A stretch of 64,000 nt of DNA. Origin: Curtobacterium pusillum (GTDB lineage: Bacteria > Actinomycetota > Actinomycetes > Actinomycetales > Microbacteriaceae). The translations under genes were made by a program, and so were the position numbers. The notes beneath the pieces are model-generated. The model was given only the letters and a program-made list of their open reading frames with translations. It was not told the DNA's origin and did no database searches. The DNA lies in NCBI GenBank assembly GCA_002025645.1, contig CP018783.1:2356001-2420000 (forward strand). Direction: 5' to 3'. This document shows, in pieces, positions 49,268 to 58,064 of this stretch. The number at the start of each line of letters is the position of its first letter. Within the stretch, counting starts at the first letter, position 1.

Positions 49268-49909
49268 GTGCGCAGGTGCGGCGTTCCACGTGGAACATCG
49301 GCCGCCGTCACCGCGGTCGGCGTCGCAGTAGCGACCGGGCTCATCTGGGGCGAGTGGGTGCACCGGGGCGCAGCGCAGACGGCCCGGCAACTCCCGCAGC
49401 CGCGCGCAGGAACCCGGGGAGCCGTCGTCGCCCTCGGGTTCGGGAATCGATCGGTCCGGCCGAACGCAGTCAATCGGTGGCGGGCTCGCATCGCTGTCCG
49501 GACCGCCGAGGGCGCCGAGCTGGCCGGCGCCACAGCCACGATCATTTGCAGCGGGGGAGCCGTCCGCGGGGCGACCCCGGAAGCGGTGCTCCTGCGCGAC
49601 TACATCGTCAAGCGTCTGCACTGGCGAGGCGAGGTGCTCGTGGAGCCGAACAGCTCGTCGACGTGGGAGAACGTCCGCAACGTCGTGCCGCTCGTTGAGG
49701 AGTCCGACTGGATCGCCTTCGCGTCGAACGGACTCCATGCCGCGAAGGCCCGCGTGTACCTCGCTCGACAGCAGCCGGACCTCAGCGGCCGGCTGGTCGC
49801 TGCTGACGACTACCGCCTGGGCGAAATGACGTGGATGAAGCCTCTCCTCGCCGCCGTCGGCCTCGTGAAACTCAGGTCGGTGTTCCACGTGGAACATCCC
49901 GGCTGCTGA
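49268..49909 (+). CDS. YdcF/ElyC-like DUF218 protein
   Basis: A 213-residue DUF218 protein: an N-terminal membrane anchor (AAVTAVGVAVATGLIW), then VVALGFGNRSVRPNAVNRWR, ATIICSGGAVRGATPEAVLL and EPNSSSTWENVRNVVPLVEE, the recognisable DUF218 blocks. The probable GTG start is 3 bp after the Ddl-like gene, without a clear ribosome binding site. Unusually, two parS sites lie within its frame: one at codons 6-10 and one at the 3' end, where they encode VPRGT and VFHVEH. The cellular role of the family is not well defined; envelope biology is suspected. Confidence 0.75.
   Translation: MRRCGVPRGTSAAVTAVGVAVATGLIWGEWVHRGAAQTARQLPQPRAGTRGAVVALGFGNRSVRPNAVNRWRARIAVRTAEGAELAGATATIICSGGAVRGATPEAVLLRDYIVKRLHWRGEVLVEPNSSSTWENVRNVVPLVEESDWIAFASNGLHAAKARVYLARQQPDLSGRLVAADDYRLGEMTWMKPLLAAVGLVKLRSVFHVEHPGC
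49283..49296. other. parS site 1
   Basis: GTTCCACGTGGAAC, a perfect 14-bp palindrome matching the ParB-binding parS consensus GTTTCACGTGAAAC except for a symmetric T-to-C/A-to-G change. It lies at the 5' end of the DUF218 gene. Confidence 0.88.
49882..49895. other. parS site 2
   Basis: GTTCCACGTGGAAC, the same perfect palindrome, in the last codons of the DUF218 gene. Confidence 0.88.
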
Positions 49910-49971
49910 CAGCAGATCTGCTCTGGGCAGCATCACGCCCGGACGTGTTCATGCTCGGACACGCTGGCCGT

Positions 49972-50565
49972 ATGACCGAATCGGCCAGCCCACCGCGCTT
50001 CGACGCCGAACACCGGCGCGCCCTGTTCGACCAGCGAGACCTGGTGCTCGACGGCGCACTCGACGATGACAACGGTGCAGTCCTCATGGCGCATCTCATC
50101 CAGCTGGCCGCTGGGACGCGAGCGCGGACATCGCGCTGTGGAGCCACTCGCCGGGGGATCGGAGCCGGCGATGCTGGCGATCCGGGGCTTGATGCGCACC
50201 ACCCCGAACGACGTCTCCACGCTTGCGCTTGGCATCGCCTGCAGCGCGGGGCAGTTCCTCCTGTCCGCGTGGACAAGCGGAACGCGCCGAGCCCTCCCGC
50301 ATACGCGCGTGCTCATGCACCAAGGCTCGGCCGGGACACGAGAGACACCGTCCTGCAGCTGATCGCGGAGGACACCTCCCAGGACCTCGCTCGGGTGTTC
50401 GAGGACTCCCTCCACGACCACTGGCACTCGGCGCAGGCGGCCCTCGACTACGGCTTCATCGACGCCATCGTCACCGACTTCACGGCGATCCGCCCCACTC
50501 CGATCCACACACGTTCGCTCGGCTTCGTGCGATCTGCGGCCCCGACCTCGGCGGTGACACGGTGA
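49972..50565 (+). pseudogene. ClpP-like protease pseudogene 1
   Basis: The plus strand encodes a ClpP-like serine protease in pieces. Frame 1 from the ATG at 49972 has ALFDQRDLVLDGALDDDNGA. After a shift near 50110, another frame gives [40 protein letters not shown] (catalytic Ser segment) and [14 protein letters not shown] (catalytic His). About 50 bp are then missing, and the first frame resumes with [20 protein letters not shown] and [20 protein letters not shown]. With a frameshift and a deletion it cannot make an active enzyme. It is followed directly by a second ClpP-like remnant. Confidence 0.82.
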
Positions 50566-51050
50566 CGAGCTACACCATTCCCAGCGTCATCGCGCGCGAT
50601 CCCAGAGGGGAGCGCGTGATGGACGTCTATTCGCACCTCTTGACGGAGCGCATCATCTACCGCGGGACACCAGTCGACGCAGGTGTTGCCAACGCGCTCA
50701 TCGCCCAACTGCTGTTCCTCGAATCCGACAATCCTGACGCTGACCGTCAACTGCGAAGGTGGCGACCCCAGCGCAATGCTCGCCGTCTACGACACCATGC
50801 AGCACGTCCGGCCAAATGTCGCCACCACCTGCGTCGGCCAGGCGATCGTCGTCGGCGCCATGCTGCTCGCAGCCGGATCGCCCGGCAAGCGGTCGGCCCT
50901 GCCACACGCCCGCGTCGTTCATGTTCCACGTGGAACGTCGGGGTTCTGCTATTCGCCCGGCGCGGACGGGCAGGTAATGGCACGACGCGCTGCATGGCGC
51001 GCTGCGGCCCGAACACAACGTGGGCCGTCTCGCACACAGCGGATGAGCTG
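50562..51050 (+). pseudogene. ClpP-like protease pseudogene 2, truncated at a parS site
   Basis: A GTG at about 50562 opens a frame with [20 protein letters not shown] and [20 protein letters not shown], typical of ClpP N-termini. A frameshift near 50740 leads to [40 protein letters not shown] and [18 protein letters not shown] stands where SPGGSxxAG is usual, and the nucleophile segment reads [10 protein letters not shown] instead of ASMG, so the catalytic Ser is lost. The match ends at the catalytic-His region exactly where parS site 3 (50933-50946) begins. The downstream sequence has no ClpP similarity. Confidence 0.78.
50933..50946. other. parS site 3
   Basis: GTTCCACGTGGAAC, perfect palindrome, at the point where the second ClpP-like remnant stops. 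Confidence 0.88.
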
Positions 51051-51059
51051 ATAACAGCG

Positions 51060-51084
51060 CAGAACGGCGTACAGCGCCGTTCTG
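51060..51084 (-). terminator. Terminator of parA-parB
   Basis: A 10-bp stem, CAGAACGGCG (51060-51069) with CGCCGTTCTG (51075-51084), 21 bp after the parB stop. Confidence 0.8.
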
Positions 51085-51104
51085 GGCCGTGCAGCGCCGC
51101 GGTC

Positions 51105-52070
51105 TCAGCCCGCGATGTCTTGGATACCGAGTTCGCCAAGGATCCGGTTGAGGTCGTCCCCGTTCGCGAAGTCGATCGTCACGGAACTCTTGCGCGCACC
51201 GACCGCGATCTTCACCCGGGTGTTGAGACGGTCGCCGAGCCGTTCAGCGAGGTCGTTGAAGTGCACCTGACGCTTCGTGGGCTCCGCCTTGGGCTTCACC
51301 GGCGTCTTGACCGCCAGCTGCTGGGCAATCGCCTCGGTGGCTCGCACGGAGAGGTCCTCGTTCACGATCTTCTCGGCGAGGTACTCCATCGCCTCGGCAT
51401 CGGGTGCCGCGAGGATCGCACGAGCGTGACCGGCCGACAGCACTCCGGCTGCCACCCGACGCTGCACGGGGGAGGGGAGGCGCAGCAGGCGGATCGTGTT
51501 GGTGATCTGCGGGCGAGAGCGACCGATCCGCTGTGCGAGCTGCTCCTGGGTGATGCCGAAGTCCGCGAGGAGCTGCTGGTAGGCGGAGGCCTCCTCCAGC
51601 GGGTTGAGGTTCGCGCGGTGCAGGTTCTCCAGCAACGCGTCGCGGAGCATCGCGTCGTCCGGGGTGTCCTTGACGATCGCCGGGATCGTGCTGAGACCGA
51701 GTTCCTTCGTCGCGCGGAGTCGACGCTCGCCCATGATGAGCTCGTACTGCGGTTCCGCTCCCGTCGCGCCGACGATCGGACGCACGACGATGGGCTGCAG
51801 GACGCCGATTTCTCGGATGGAGTGAACGAGCTCCTGCAGTTCCTCCTCGCGGAACTCCTTGCGCGGCTGGTGTGCGTTCGGGATCACGTCGAGCGGGTTG
51901 AGGTTCGCCAGGCGTGCTCCGGGGACTGCGACGAGCTCCTCGGCCGTCGGTGCCGACGAGGGCGACCCACCGGTGGGGAAGAAGACGTCGACCGGACGCT
52001 CCTGCTGCTCGGTCGCGGTCGGGATGAGGGCGCCGATGCCTCGGCCGAGTCCGGTTCGCTTCGGTGCCAT
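51105..52070 (-). CDS. parB: Chromosome partitioning protein ParB
   Basis: A 321-residue ParB. The start [13 protein letters not shown] is the usual ParA-interacting N-terminus. The CTP/nuclease-like domain includes [20 protein letters not shown] and [15 protein letters not shown] (the GERRxRA box). A helix-turn-helix, [20 protein letters not shown], binds parS. The C-terminal dimer domain ends in [19 protein letters not shown]. It overlaps the parA stop by one base (TGATG). Four parS copies lie within 2 kb. It loads onto parS and spreads to organise origin segregation. Confidence 0.97.
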   Translation of the reverse strand: MAPKRTGLGRGIGALIPTATEQQERPVDVFFPTGGSPSSAPTAEELVAVPGARLANLNPLDVIPNAHQPRKEFREEELQELVHSIREIGVLQPIVVRPIVGATGAEPQYELIMGERRLRATKELGLSTIPAIVKDTPDDAMLRDALLENLHRANLNPLEEASAYQQLLADFGITQEQLAQRIGRSRPQITNTIRLLRLPSPVQRRVAAGVLSAGHARAILAAPDAEAMEYLAEKIVNEDLSVRATEAIAQQLAVKTPVKPKAEPTKRQVHFNDLAERLGDRLNTRVKIAVGARKSSVTIDFANGDDLNRILGELGIQDIAG

Positions 52071-52963
52071 CAGTCCTGTGCTCCTCGTGCTGCGATTTCC
52101 GCTGCTGCCTCCAGGTAGGAGAGCGATCCGGTTGAGTTGACGTCGTACGCGACCACGCTCTGCCCGTAGCTCGGCGCCTCACTGACGCGTACCGATCGGG
52201 GGATGACTGCCTCGAGGACCTGACCGCCGAAGTGCTCACGGACATCCGCGGCGACCTGGTTCGAGAGGTTCGTCCGGCTGTCGTACATGGTCAGCAGGAT
52301 CGTCGAGACCCGCAGGTTCGGGTTCAGGTGCCGCTCGATCAGCTCGATGTTCCGCAGCAGCTGGCTCAGACCCTCAAGCGCGTAGTACTCGCACTGGATC
52401 GGGATCAGGACCTCCTGCGCCGCAACGAACGCGTTGATCGTCAGGAGACCCAGCGAGGGCGGGCAGTCGATGAAGACGTAGTGGTAGGGCTCCTCGAGGG
52501 ACTCGAGGTACTGGTCGAGCGCGGTCCGGAGCCGCTGCTCACGAGCAACGAGCGACACCAGCTCGATCTCAGCCCCGGCCAGGTGGATCGTCGCGGGCAC
52601 ACACCACAGCGTGTCCGACTCGGGGGAGCGCTGCACGGTGTCGGCGATCGGCGCCTCGTCGACGATCACGTCGTAGATGCTCGCGACCTCAGCCTGGTGG
52701 TTCACACCGAGAGCAGTCGATGCGTTGCCCTGGGGGTCGAGGTCGATGACGAGCACGCGGGCCCCGCCGTGCGCCAACGCGGCCGCGAGGTTCACCGTGG
52801 TGGTCGTCTTGCCGACCCCACCCTTCTGGTTCGACACCGTGAACACCCGCGTCTTCGACGGCAGCGGGAACTGCTGCGTCGCGATCGCTCGCCGACGACG
52901 GTTCAGGTCGGCGATCTCGCGCGCAAGCGGCGTCGACGCGTCGTAATCGGTCGATGAACTCAA
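52070..52963 (-). CDS. parA: Chromosome partitioning ATPase ParA
   Basis: A 297-residue ParA/Soj ATPase. The deviant Walker A is [33 protein letters not shown] and [20 protein letters not shown] follow. The N-terminal about 38 residues are a short extension before the ATPase fold. A TTG start at 52963 is used with AGAGG upstream; no ATG or GTG is available nearby. It is the first gene of parA-parB. parS site 4 lies 25 bp upstream, so ParB binding could affect its promoter. Confidence 0.96.
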   Translation of the reverse strand: MSSSTDYDASTPLAREIADLNRRRRAIATQQFPLPSKTRVFTVSNQKGGVGKTTTTVNLAAALAHGGARVLVIDLDPQGNASTALGVNHQAEVASIYDVIVDEAPIADTVQRSPESDTLWCVPATIHLAGAEIELVSLVAREQRLRTALDQYLESLEEPYHYVFIDCPPSLGLLTINAFVAAQEVLIPIQCEYYALEGLSQLLRNIELIERHLNPNLRVSTILLTMYDSRTNLSNQVAADVREHFGGQVLEAVIPRSVRVSEAPSYGQSVVAYDVNSTGSLSYLEAAAEIAARGAQD

Positions 52964-52987
52964 CGAGTGCCTCTTCCCCGGTTCGGT

Positions 52988-53001
52988 GTTTCACGTGGAA
53001 C
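52988..53001. other. parS site 4
   Basis: GTTTCACGTGGAAC, one position off a perfect palindrome: the left half is canonical (GTTTCAC) and the right half is the local variant (GTGGAAC). It lies between rsmG and parA. Confidence 0.9.
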
Positions 53002-53044
53002 GCGGAGCCACTGGCGGCCGGATGAACCGGCCCGAGCCGCAGCG

Positions 53045-53686
53045 TCAGTCAACTGTAGCCCGGAAGACCCGGGTGGTCTCCTCGACCACACCGACTCCGA
53101 GCTCGAGCACCTCGACGTCTGCAAGACGCTTCCGGAGGATGACCTTCCGAGCCTTCTCGATCTCCTCGTCGACCCGCGCACCCTTCATCAGGATGAGCTG
53201 GCCGCCGGACCGGACGAGTGGCACCGTCAGCGGGATGAGCTTGGAGAGCGCACTCACCGCTCGCGCCGTCACCTGGTCGACGACGATGTCGTCGGCGACG
53301 TCCTCAGCGCGCGCACGGACCACAGTGACGTTGTCGAGGCCGAGGCGCTCCGCCTCGGACGTCAGCCAGTCCACGCGACGCTCCATCGGCTCGATGAGCG
53401 TGAGGTGCACGTCGGGGCGAGCGATGGCCAGCACCAGGCCGGGCAGCCCCGCACCGGAGCCGACGTCCGCAACGCGGCCACGTGCCTCCAGGAGGGGCGC
53501 GAGCAACGCAGAATTGAGAATGTGTCGCGTCCAGAGCCGCGGCAACTCGAGCGGGCCGATCAGGCCCAGCTCCTCGCCGCGTCGCGCGAGCTCGTTCGTG
53601 AACGAACGGGCCACGTCGACACGATCGCCGAACAGCGTCGCTGCCGCTGCCGGTTCGGCCTCGAGGACCGGGGCGGTCTCCGTCAT
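53045..53686 (-). CDS. rsmG: 16S rRNA (guanine527-N7)-methyltransferase
   Basis: A 213-residue RsmG (GidB) methyltransferase. FTNELARRGEELGLIGPLEL precedes RLWTRHILNSALLAPLL; the SAM motif is ADVGSGAGLPGLVLAIARPD; TARAVSALSKLIPLTVPLVR follows. It modifies G527 of 16S rRNA. It overlaps the jag gene by 4 bp and is the last gene of the rpmH-to-rsmG cluster. Confidence 0.96.
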   Translation of the reverse strand: MTETAPVLEAEPAAAATLFGDRVDVARSFTNELARRGEELGLIGPLELPRLWTRHILNSALLAPLLEARGRVADVGSGAGLPGLVLAIARPDVHLTLIEPMERRVDWLTSEAERLGLDNVTVVRARAEDVADDIVVDQVTARAVSALSKLIPLTVPLVRSGGQLILMKGARVDEEIEKARKVILRKRLADVEVLELGVGVVEETTRVFRATVD

Positions 53687-54177
53687 CGGGTGACGACGGT
53701 GTGGCGGTCCCGACCCTCACCCTCGGACTCGGAGTGGAAGCCCTTCTCCGCGACGAGGTCGTGCACGAGCTTGCGCTCGTACGAGGACATCGGGGGCAGC
53801 GCTGCCGAGGTCGAACCGGCCTCGATGCGCTCGACGGCGGTGTCCACGAGGCGCTGCAGCTCGGAGGCGCGAGCGTCGCGCGACCCACCGACGTCGAGGA
53901 TGAGCCGGCTGAACTCGCCCGTCTCGGCCTGCACGGCGATCCGGGTCAGCTCCTGCAGCGCAGAGACCGTGTCCGGCTTCGAGAGCACCCGCAGCGCGCC
54001 GCCCTCGTCCGTCACCGAGAGGTACACGCGCCCGGCACGCTCCTCGATCTCGATGTCACCGTCGAGGTCGCAGATGTCGAGCAGTTCCTCGATGTAGTCC
54101 GCGGCGATGTCCGCCTCGTCACGGGTGTCGTCGTCCTCGACGACCTCGGTCACGGGGGCGATGTCCTGCTCGGTCAC
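53683..54177 (-). CDS. jag: R3H/KH RNA-binding protein Jag (KhpB)
   Basis: A 164-residue protein. An acidic N-terminal stretch is followed by a KH-like region (AADYIEELLDICDLDGDIEI, LSKPDTVSALQELTRIAVQA) and a C-terminal R3H domain with RKLVHDLVAEKGFHSESEGE. The usual long N-terminal Jag domain is absent, as in many actinobacteria. It stands between yidC (abutting, no gap) and rsmG (4-bp overlap). Confidence 0.92.
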   Translation of the reverse strand: MTEQDIAPVTEVVEDDDTRDEADIAADYIEELLDICDLDGDIEIEERAGRVYLSVTDEGGALRVLSKPDTVSALQELTRIAVQAETGEFSRLILDVGGSRDARASELQRLVDTAVERIEAGSTSAALPPMSSYERKLVHDLVAEKGFHSESEGEGRDRHTVVTR

Positions 54178-55158
54178 TTACTTCTTCCCGTTCTTCTTGG
54201 AGCGGTTCTTGCCCACCGGCTGCTGACGCTGCGTGGTGACGCGGACGGCCTCGATCTCAGCCGCGCCGGCACCGGCACCGGCCTCGGCGAGCACCGGGGT
54301 CGCGGAGCCACGACGCTGGGCCTTCTTCGCGAGACGTGCCTCACGAGCGAGGGCGGCCTCGGACCCGGGGGTCGGCATGCTGCGGATGACGAAGTACTGC
54401 TGCGCCATCGTCCAGATGTTCGAGGCGAGCCAGTAGAACATGACGCCGAGGGGGAACGAGAGACCCGAGATCACGAAGACGAGCGGGAGGATGTACAGCA
54501 TCATCTTCTGCTGGCGGTACATCGGCGACGCCTTGGTCTCCGGAGACATGTTCTTGGCGACGAGCTGCAGCTGGGTGATGAACTGCGAGGCGGTCATCAC
54601 GACGATCATGAAGCCGGCGATCGCGCGGACCTCCCAGCCGGAGGCGTTCGTGAACGTCTCGTGCAGGGGAGCACCGAACAGCGACGCGTTGCCGAAGGAC
54701 GCGGCGAGGTCGTTCGTCAGCAGGCCGATGCCGGTCTTGTTGATCTGCGCCTCGTGCAGCACGGAGTACAGCGAGAAGAAGATCGGCATCTGGATCAGCA
54801 GCGGCAGGCAGGAGCTCAGCGGGTTCGTCCCGGTCTCCTTGTACAGTGCCATGGTCTCGCGGCTCATGGCCTCACGCGAGAACTGGTCCTTCTTGCCCTT
54901 GTACTTGTCCTGGATCTTCTTGAGCTGCGGCGCCACCTCGAGCATGCGGCGCTGCGACTTGATCTGGCGCACGAAGATCGGGATGAGCGCGGCGCGGACC
55001 ACGAACGTCAGGAAGATGATGGAGAGGACCCAGGTGATGCCCGCGCCGGGGTCCATGCCGAGGTTCTCGAAGACCCAGTGGAATCCGACGAGGATGGCCG
55101 AGACCACCCATTTGAGCGGCCAGAGGATCGTACCGATGAGGTCCATGGGGACGGTCAC
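54178..55158 (-). CDS. yidC: Membrane protein insertase YidC
   Basis: A 326-residue YidC/Oxa1 insertase with five to six helices. GITWVLSIIFLTFVVRAALI begins the conserved core, and KYKGKKDQFSREAMSRETMA is the cytoplasmic hairpin. TNPLSSCLPLLIQMPIFFSL and YWLASNIWTMAQQYFVIRSM complete the family pattern. The C-terminus is basic (KNRSKKNGKK), suited to ribosome contact. It lies in the conserved rpmH-rnpA-yidD-yidC order and overlaps yidD by 4 bp. Confidence 0.96.
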   Translation of the reverse strand: MTVPMDLIGTILWPLKWVVSAILVGFHWVFENLGMDPGAGITWVLSIIFLTFVVRAALIPIFVRQIKSQRRMLEVAPQLKKIQDKYKGKKDQFSREAMSRETMALYKETGTNPLSSCLPLLIQMPIFFSLYSVLHEAQINKTGIGLLTNDLAASFGNASLFGAPLHETFTNASGWEVRAIAGFMIVVMTASQFITQLQLVAKNMSPETKASPMYRQQKMMLYILPLVFVISGLSFPLGVMFYWLASNIWTMAQQYFVIRSMPTPGSEAALAREARLAKKAQRRGSATPVLAEAGAGAGAAEIEAVRVTTQRQQPVGKNRSKKNGKK

Positions 55159-55535
55159 GCCTTTCGAGTGCGCTGGGGGAGCAGGACCGGGCGGAGGTTC
55201 CCGACCGCGGGCTGCGGCTGCTGCTGGGTCGGCGCGAGCACGAACCCGAACCGGTTGACGTCGTAGGGGCGACGCCGTTCACGGACGTCGTCGATGCCCC
55301 CGGCTGCCCAGGGGTTGCACCGTGCGATGCGCCACGCGCCCATCGCCGATCCGCGGACGACGCCGTACTGCTGGATGGCTTCGAGGGCGTACCGCGAGCA
55401 CGAGGGGTGGTACCGGCAGACGTTGCCGTAGAGCGGTGAGATCACGGCCCGGTACGCGCGCAGCACGACGACGCACGCGTTGCGCGGGAGCAACGCGACG
55501 ACCCAGGCGAGCCGGGTCCAGAGGTTGCGGTTCAT
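55155..55535 (-). CDS. yidD: Membrane protein insertion efficiency factor YidD
   Basis: A 126-residue protein. LRAYRAVISPLYGNVCRYHP and SCSRYALEAIQQYGVVRG with its three cysteines, and ARCNPWAAGGIDDV, are the YidD signature. The C-terminal extension is longer than in most YidD proteins. The start at 55535 overlaps the rnpA stop by 4 bp; the longer frame upstream lies in rnpA. It assists YidC-dependent insertion. Confidence 0.95.
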   Translation of the reverse strand: MNRNLWTRLAWVVALLPRNACVVVLRAYRAVISPLYGNVCRYHPSCSRYALEAIQQYGVVRGSAMGAWRIARCNPWAAGGIDDVRERRRPYDVNRFGFVLAPTQQQPQPAVGNLRPVLLPQRTRKA

Positions 55536-55897
55536 ACTGCTGCCTTCTCCACACCACGCGCACAGGAGCGCGAGACGTCTTCGAGCAGGGTAGGCCATCC
55601 GGCCTGCGCAGCGGCTGGCAGTGCACGGACCACCACGTCGTAGCCGACGGGGATGTCCACGAGAAGACCGTGCGCGATCGCCTTGAGGCGACGCCTGATC
55701 AGGTTCCGGGTCACGGCGTTGCCGACCGTCTTGGCGACGATGAATCCGAACCGGGTCGGTCCGGCGCCTGTCGACGGGTCGTCCGACGTCCGACGGACCA
55801 CCGATACGACGGCGTGCGCCGTGGCGCTCCTGCGACCACGACGCACGACGGACCGGTAGTCGTCACCACGGACGATGCGGTTGGCGCGGGCCAACAC
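55532..55897 (-). CDS. rnpA: Ribonuclease P protein component
   Basis: A 121-residue RnpA. The N-terminus LARANRIVRGDDYRSVVRRG and the RNR motif in KTVGNAVTRNLIRRRLKAIA are diagnostic. GTG at 55897 is chosen; a TTG one codon later is an alternative, and no strong ribosome binding site is seen. The long frame upstream is not coding. It is the protein subunit for tRNA 5'-end processing, between rpmH and yidD. Confidence 0.93.
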   Translation of the reverse strand: MLARANRIVRGDDYRSVVRRGRRSATAHAVVSVVRRTSDDPSTGAGPTRFGFIVAKTVGNAVTRNLIRRRLKAIAHGLLVDIPVGYDVVVRALPAAAQAGWPTLLEDVSRSCARGVEKAAV

Positions 55898-55955
55898 GAT
55901 CGCTACCAGGTACCCGGCAAGGACCGGACGAGGTGCCCGATCAGGCGCTGCTCGT

Positions 55956-56093
55956 TCAGGCGCTGAGCTCGGTGCGGCCCTTGGAGCGGCGCGCGGCGAG
56001 GATGGCGCGGCCGGCACGGGTGCGCATGCGGGCACGGAAGCCGTGCTTCTTGGCACGACGACGGTTGTTCGGCTGGAAGGTGCGCTTGCTCAT
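55956..56093 (-). CDS. rpmH: 50S ribosomal protein L34
   Basis: A 45-residue L34: [20 protein letters not shown], then [20 protein letters not shown], then ELSA. It is extremely basic, as expected. It is the first gene of the rpmH-rnpA-yidD-yidC-jag-rsmG cluster and is divergent from dnaA, the classic arrangement at bacterial origins. Confidence 0.97.
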   Translation of the reverse strand: MSKRTFQPNNRRRAKKHGFRARMRTRAGRAILAARRSKGRTELSA

Positions 56094-56597
56094 GATGGTC
56101 TCCACTACGGCTGCGCTGGGGGAACCCGACGCGGGCCGTCACGTATGTGTGGTCGCTCGGTGCCGAACGACGCAGATGGGCGCGACCGAACGGCCGCAGT
56201 CAACTGGTTAACGGTACGTGACAGCGGCGAGCAGGTCAAACGCGGCACCGGACCAGGACCACGGACCCCGTGCGCACGATCATTATCCACATTGGGGAAA
56301 ACGTGCGTTCGGTACGACGCGCCCCGGTCCTTTACAGTGGTGTGATCGATCCGCCCGTGGCCCGGCAGGACGGGGGAGTCTCCTCGACCAGCAGCTCGTG
56401 GCGGTCGTGGAGAACACTGTGGACAACCCTGTGGACCACCACGCGGGACGACACGCGGTCCGGGCCGTCGAAGAAGCCACCCGGGCACACGACGACCCGC
56501 CAGGACGATCCGACGGTCGACGCTGTCCCGGCACACCGGGCGCCCCCGAGCCACGGAACGCCCAACACCGCACACGAGACCTGGAGACGAGCGCGAC
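56094..56597. promoter_or_regulatory. rpmH-dnaA intergenic region with DnaA boxes
   Basis: About 500 bp of regulatory DNA. DnaA-box-like sequences are TTATCCACA (56283-56291, exact consensus), TGTGGACAA (56418-56426) and TGTGGACCA (56430-56438). A -10-like TACAGT (56333-56338) on the plus strand, 47 bp after the first box, may serve dnaA, leaving a long leader of about 255 nt. The boxes suggest autoregulation of dnaA by DnaA. Confidence 0.65.
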
Positions 56598-58064
56598 ATG
56601 ACGATGCCGGCCGACCCCGTCGAGGACCTCTGGTCATCCGTCCTCGGACTCCTCTCGGAGGACGACCGCATCACCCCGCAGCTCCACGGCTTCCTCAACC
56701 TGGTCGAGCCGAAGGGCGTGCTCGCCGGCACGCTCTACCTCGAGGTCCCGAACGACCTCACCCGCGGCATGCTCGAACAGCGCATCCGGATCCCCATCAC
56801 CGAGGCGGTCTCGCGCATCGGTGACGACACCGTCGCGAACTTCGCGATCACGGTGAACCCGGACATGGCCTCCGAGCCGCGGGTCGACACCGCGGTCGCC
56901 AGCCACGTGCCCGAGTACGCCGAGCCCGTGCAGGAAGCGGTCGAGCAGAGCGCAGCCCCGCGTCAGTACATCGAGGCGCCCTTCGTCCCGAGCCAGATCG
57001 ACGCGCCGGGCACCAGCGGCCGCCCCGAGTCCCGGCTCAACCCCAAGTACAACTTCGACAACTTCGTCATCGGCTCGTCGAACCGGTTCGCGCACGCCGC
57101 GGCGGTCGCGGTCGCCGAAGCCCCGGCCAAGGCCTACAACCCGCTCTTCATCTACGGTGACTCCGGCCTCGGCAAGACCCACCTCCTGCACGCGATCGGC
57201 CACTACGCCGAGAGCCTCTACCCGGGGATCCGGGTGCGGTACGTGTCCAGCGAGGAGTTCACGAACGACTTCATCAACTCGATCGCGAACAACCGCTCGA
57301 ACCAGTTCCAGCAGCGCTACCGCGACATCGACATCCTGCTGATCGACGACATCCAGTTCCTGCAGGGCAAGGACTCGACGCAGGAAGCGTTCTTCCACAC
57401 GTTCAACACCCTGCACGACCACAACAAGCAGGTCGTCATCACGTCCGACGTCGCGCCGAAGCACCTCACCGGGTTCGAGGACCGGATGCGCTCCCGCTTC
57501 GAGTGGGGTCTGATCACCGACGTGCAGGCCCCGGACCTCGAGACGCGCATCGCGATCCTCCGCAAGAAGGCGCAGTCCGACCACCTGCAGGTGCCGGACG
57601 ACATCCTCGAGTTCATGGCGTCGAAGGTGTCGAGCAACATCCGGGAGCTCGAGGGGACGCTCATCCGCGTCACGGCGTTCGCGAGCCTCAACCGGACGGC
57701 CGTCGACATGGCCCTGGTGCAGACGGTCCTCAAGGACCTCATCACGCTCGACGACGACAACGTCATCGCGCCGACGGACATCATCAACCACACCGCGGAG
57801 TACTTCAAGCTCTCCGTAGACGACCTCTACGGGTCCTCGCGCTCCCAGGCGATCGCGACGGCACGGCAGATCGCGATGTACCTCTGCCGGGAGATGACGA
57901 GCCTCTCCCTACCCAAGATCGGTCAGCTGTTCGGCAACCGCGACCACACCACGGTCATGTACGCGAACAAGAAGATCACCGAGCTGATGAAGGAGCGACG
58001 GTCGATCTACAACCAGGTCACCGAGCTCACCAGCCGGATCAAGCAGGACCGCCGCTACCGCTGA
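56598..58064 (+). CDS. dnaA: Chromosomal replication initiator DnaA
   Basis: A 488-residue DnaA. Domain I covers residues 1-90 (EDLWSSVLGLLSEDDRITPQ). Domain II is a short linker. The AAA+ domain III has NPKYNFDNFVIGSSNRFAHA, Walker A in GDSGLGKTHLLHAIG and Walker B in LLIDDIQFLQGK. Domain IV ends with the DNA-binding signature FGNRDHTTVMYANKKITELM. ATG at 56598 is used; an ATG two codons later is equally possible. It starts the dnaA-dnaN-gnd-recF-gyrB run. Confidence 0.98.
   Translation: MTMPADPVEDLWSSVLGLLSEDDRITPQLHGFLNLVEPKGVLAGTLYLEVPNDLTRGMLEQRIRIPITEAVSRIGDDTVANFAITVNPDMASEPRVDTAVASHVPEYAEPVQEAVEQSAAPRQYIEAPFVPSQIDAPGTSGRPESRLNPKYNFDNFVIGSSNRFAHAAAVAVAEAPAKAYNPLFIYGDSGLGKTHLLHAIGHYAESLYPGIRVRYVSSEEFTNDFINSIANNRSNQFQQRYRDIDILLIDDIQFLQGKDSTQEAFFHTFNTLHDHNKQVVITSDVAPKHLTGFEDRMRSRFEWGLITDVQAPDLETRIAILRKKAQSDHLQVPDDILEFMASKVSSNIRELEGTLIRVTAFASLNRTAVDMALVQTVLKDLITLDDDNVIAPTDIINHTAEYFKLSVDDLYGSSRSQAIATARQIAMYLCREMTSLSLPKIGQLFGNRDHTTVMYANKKITELMKERRSIYNQVTELTSRIKQDRRYR

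Noticed and set aside
50223-52118. 631-codon plus-strand frame across the parB gene
   Set aside because: It is antisense to parB, which is unmistakable. Only short parts coincide with ClpP-like remnants.
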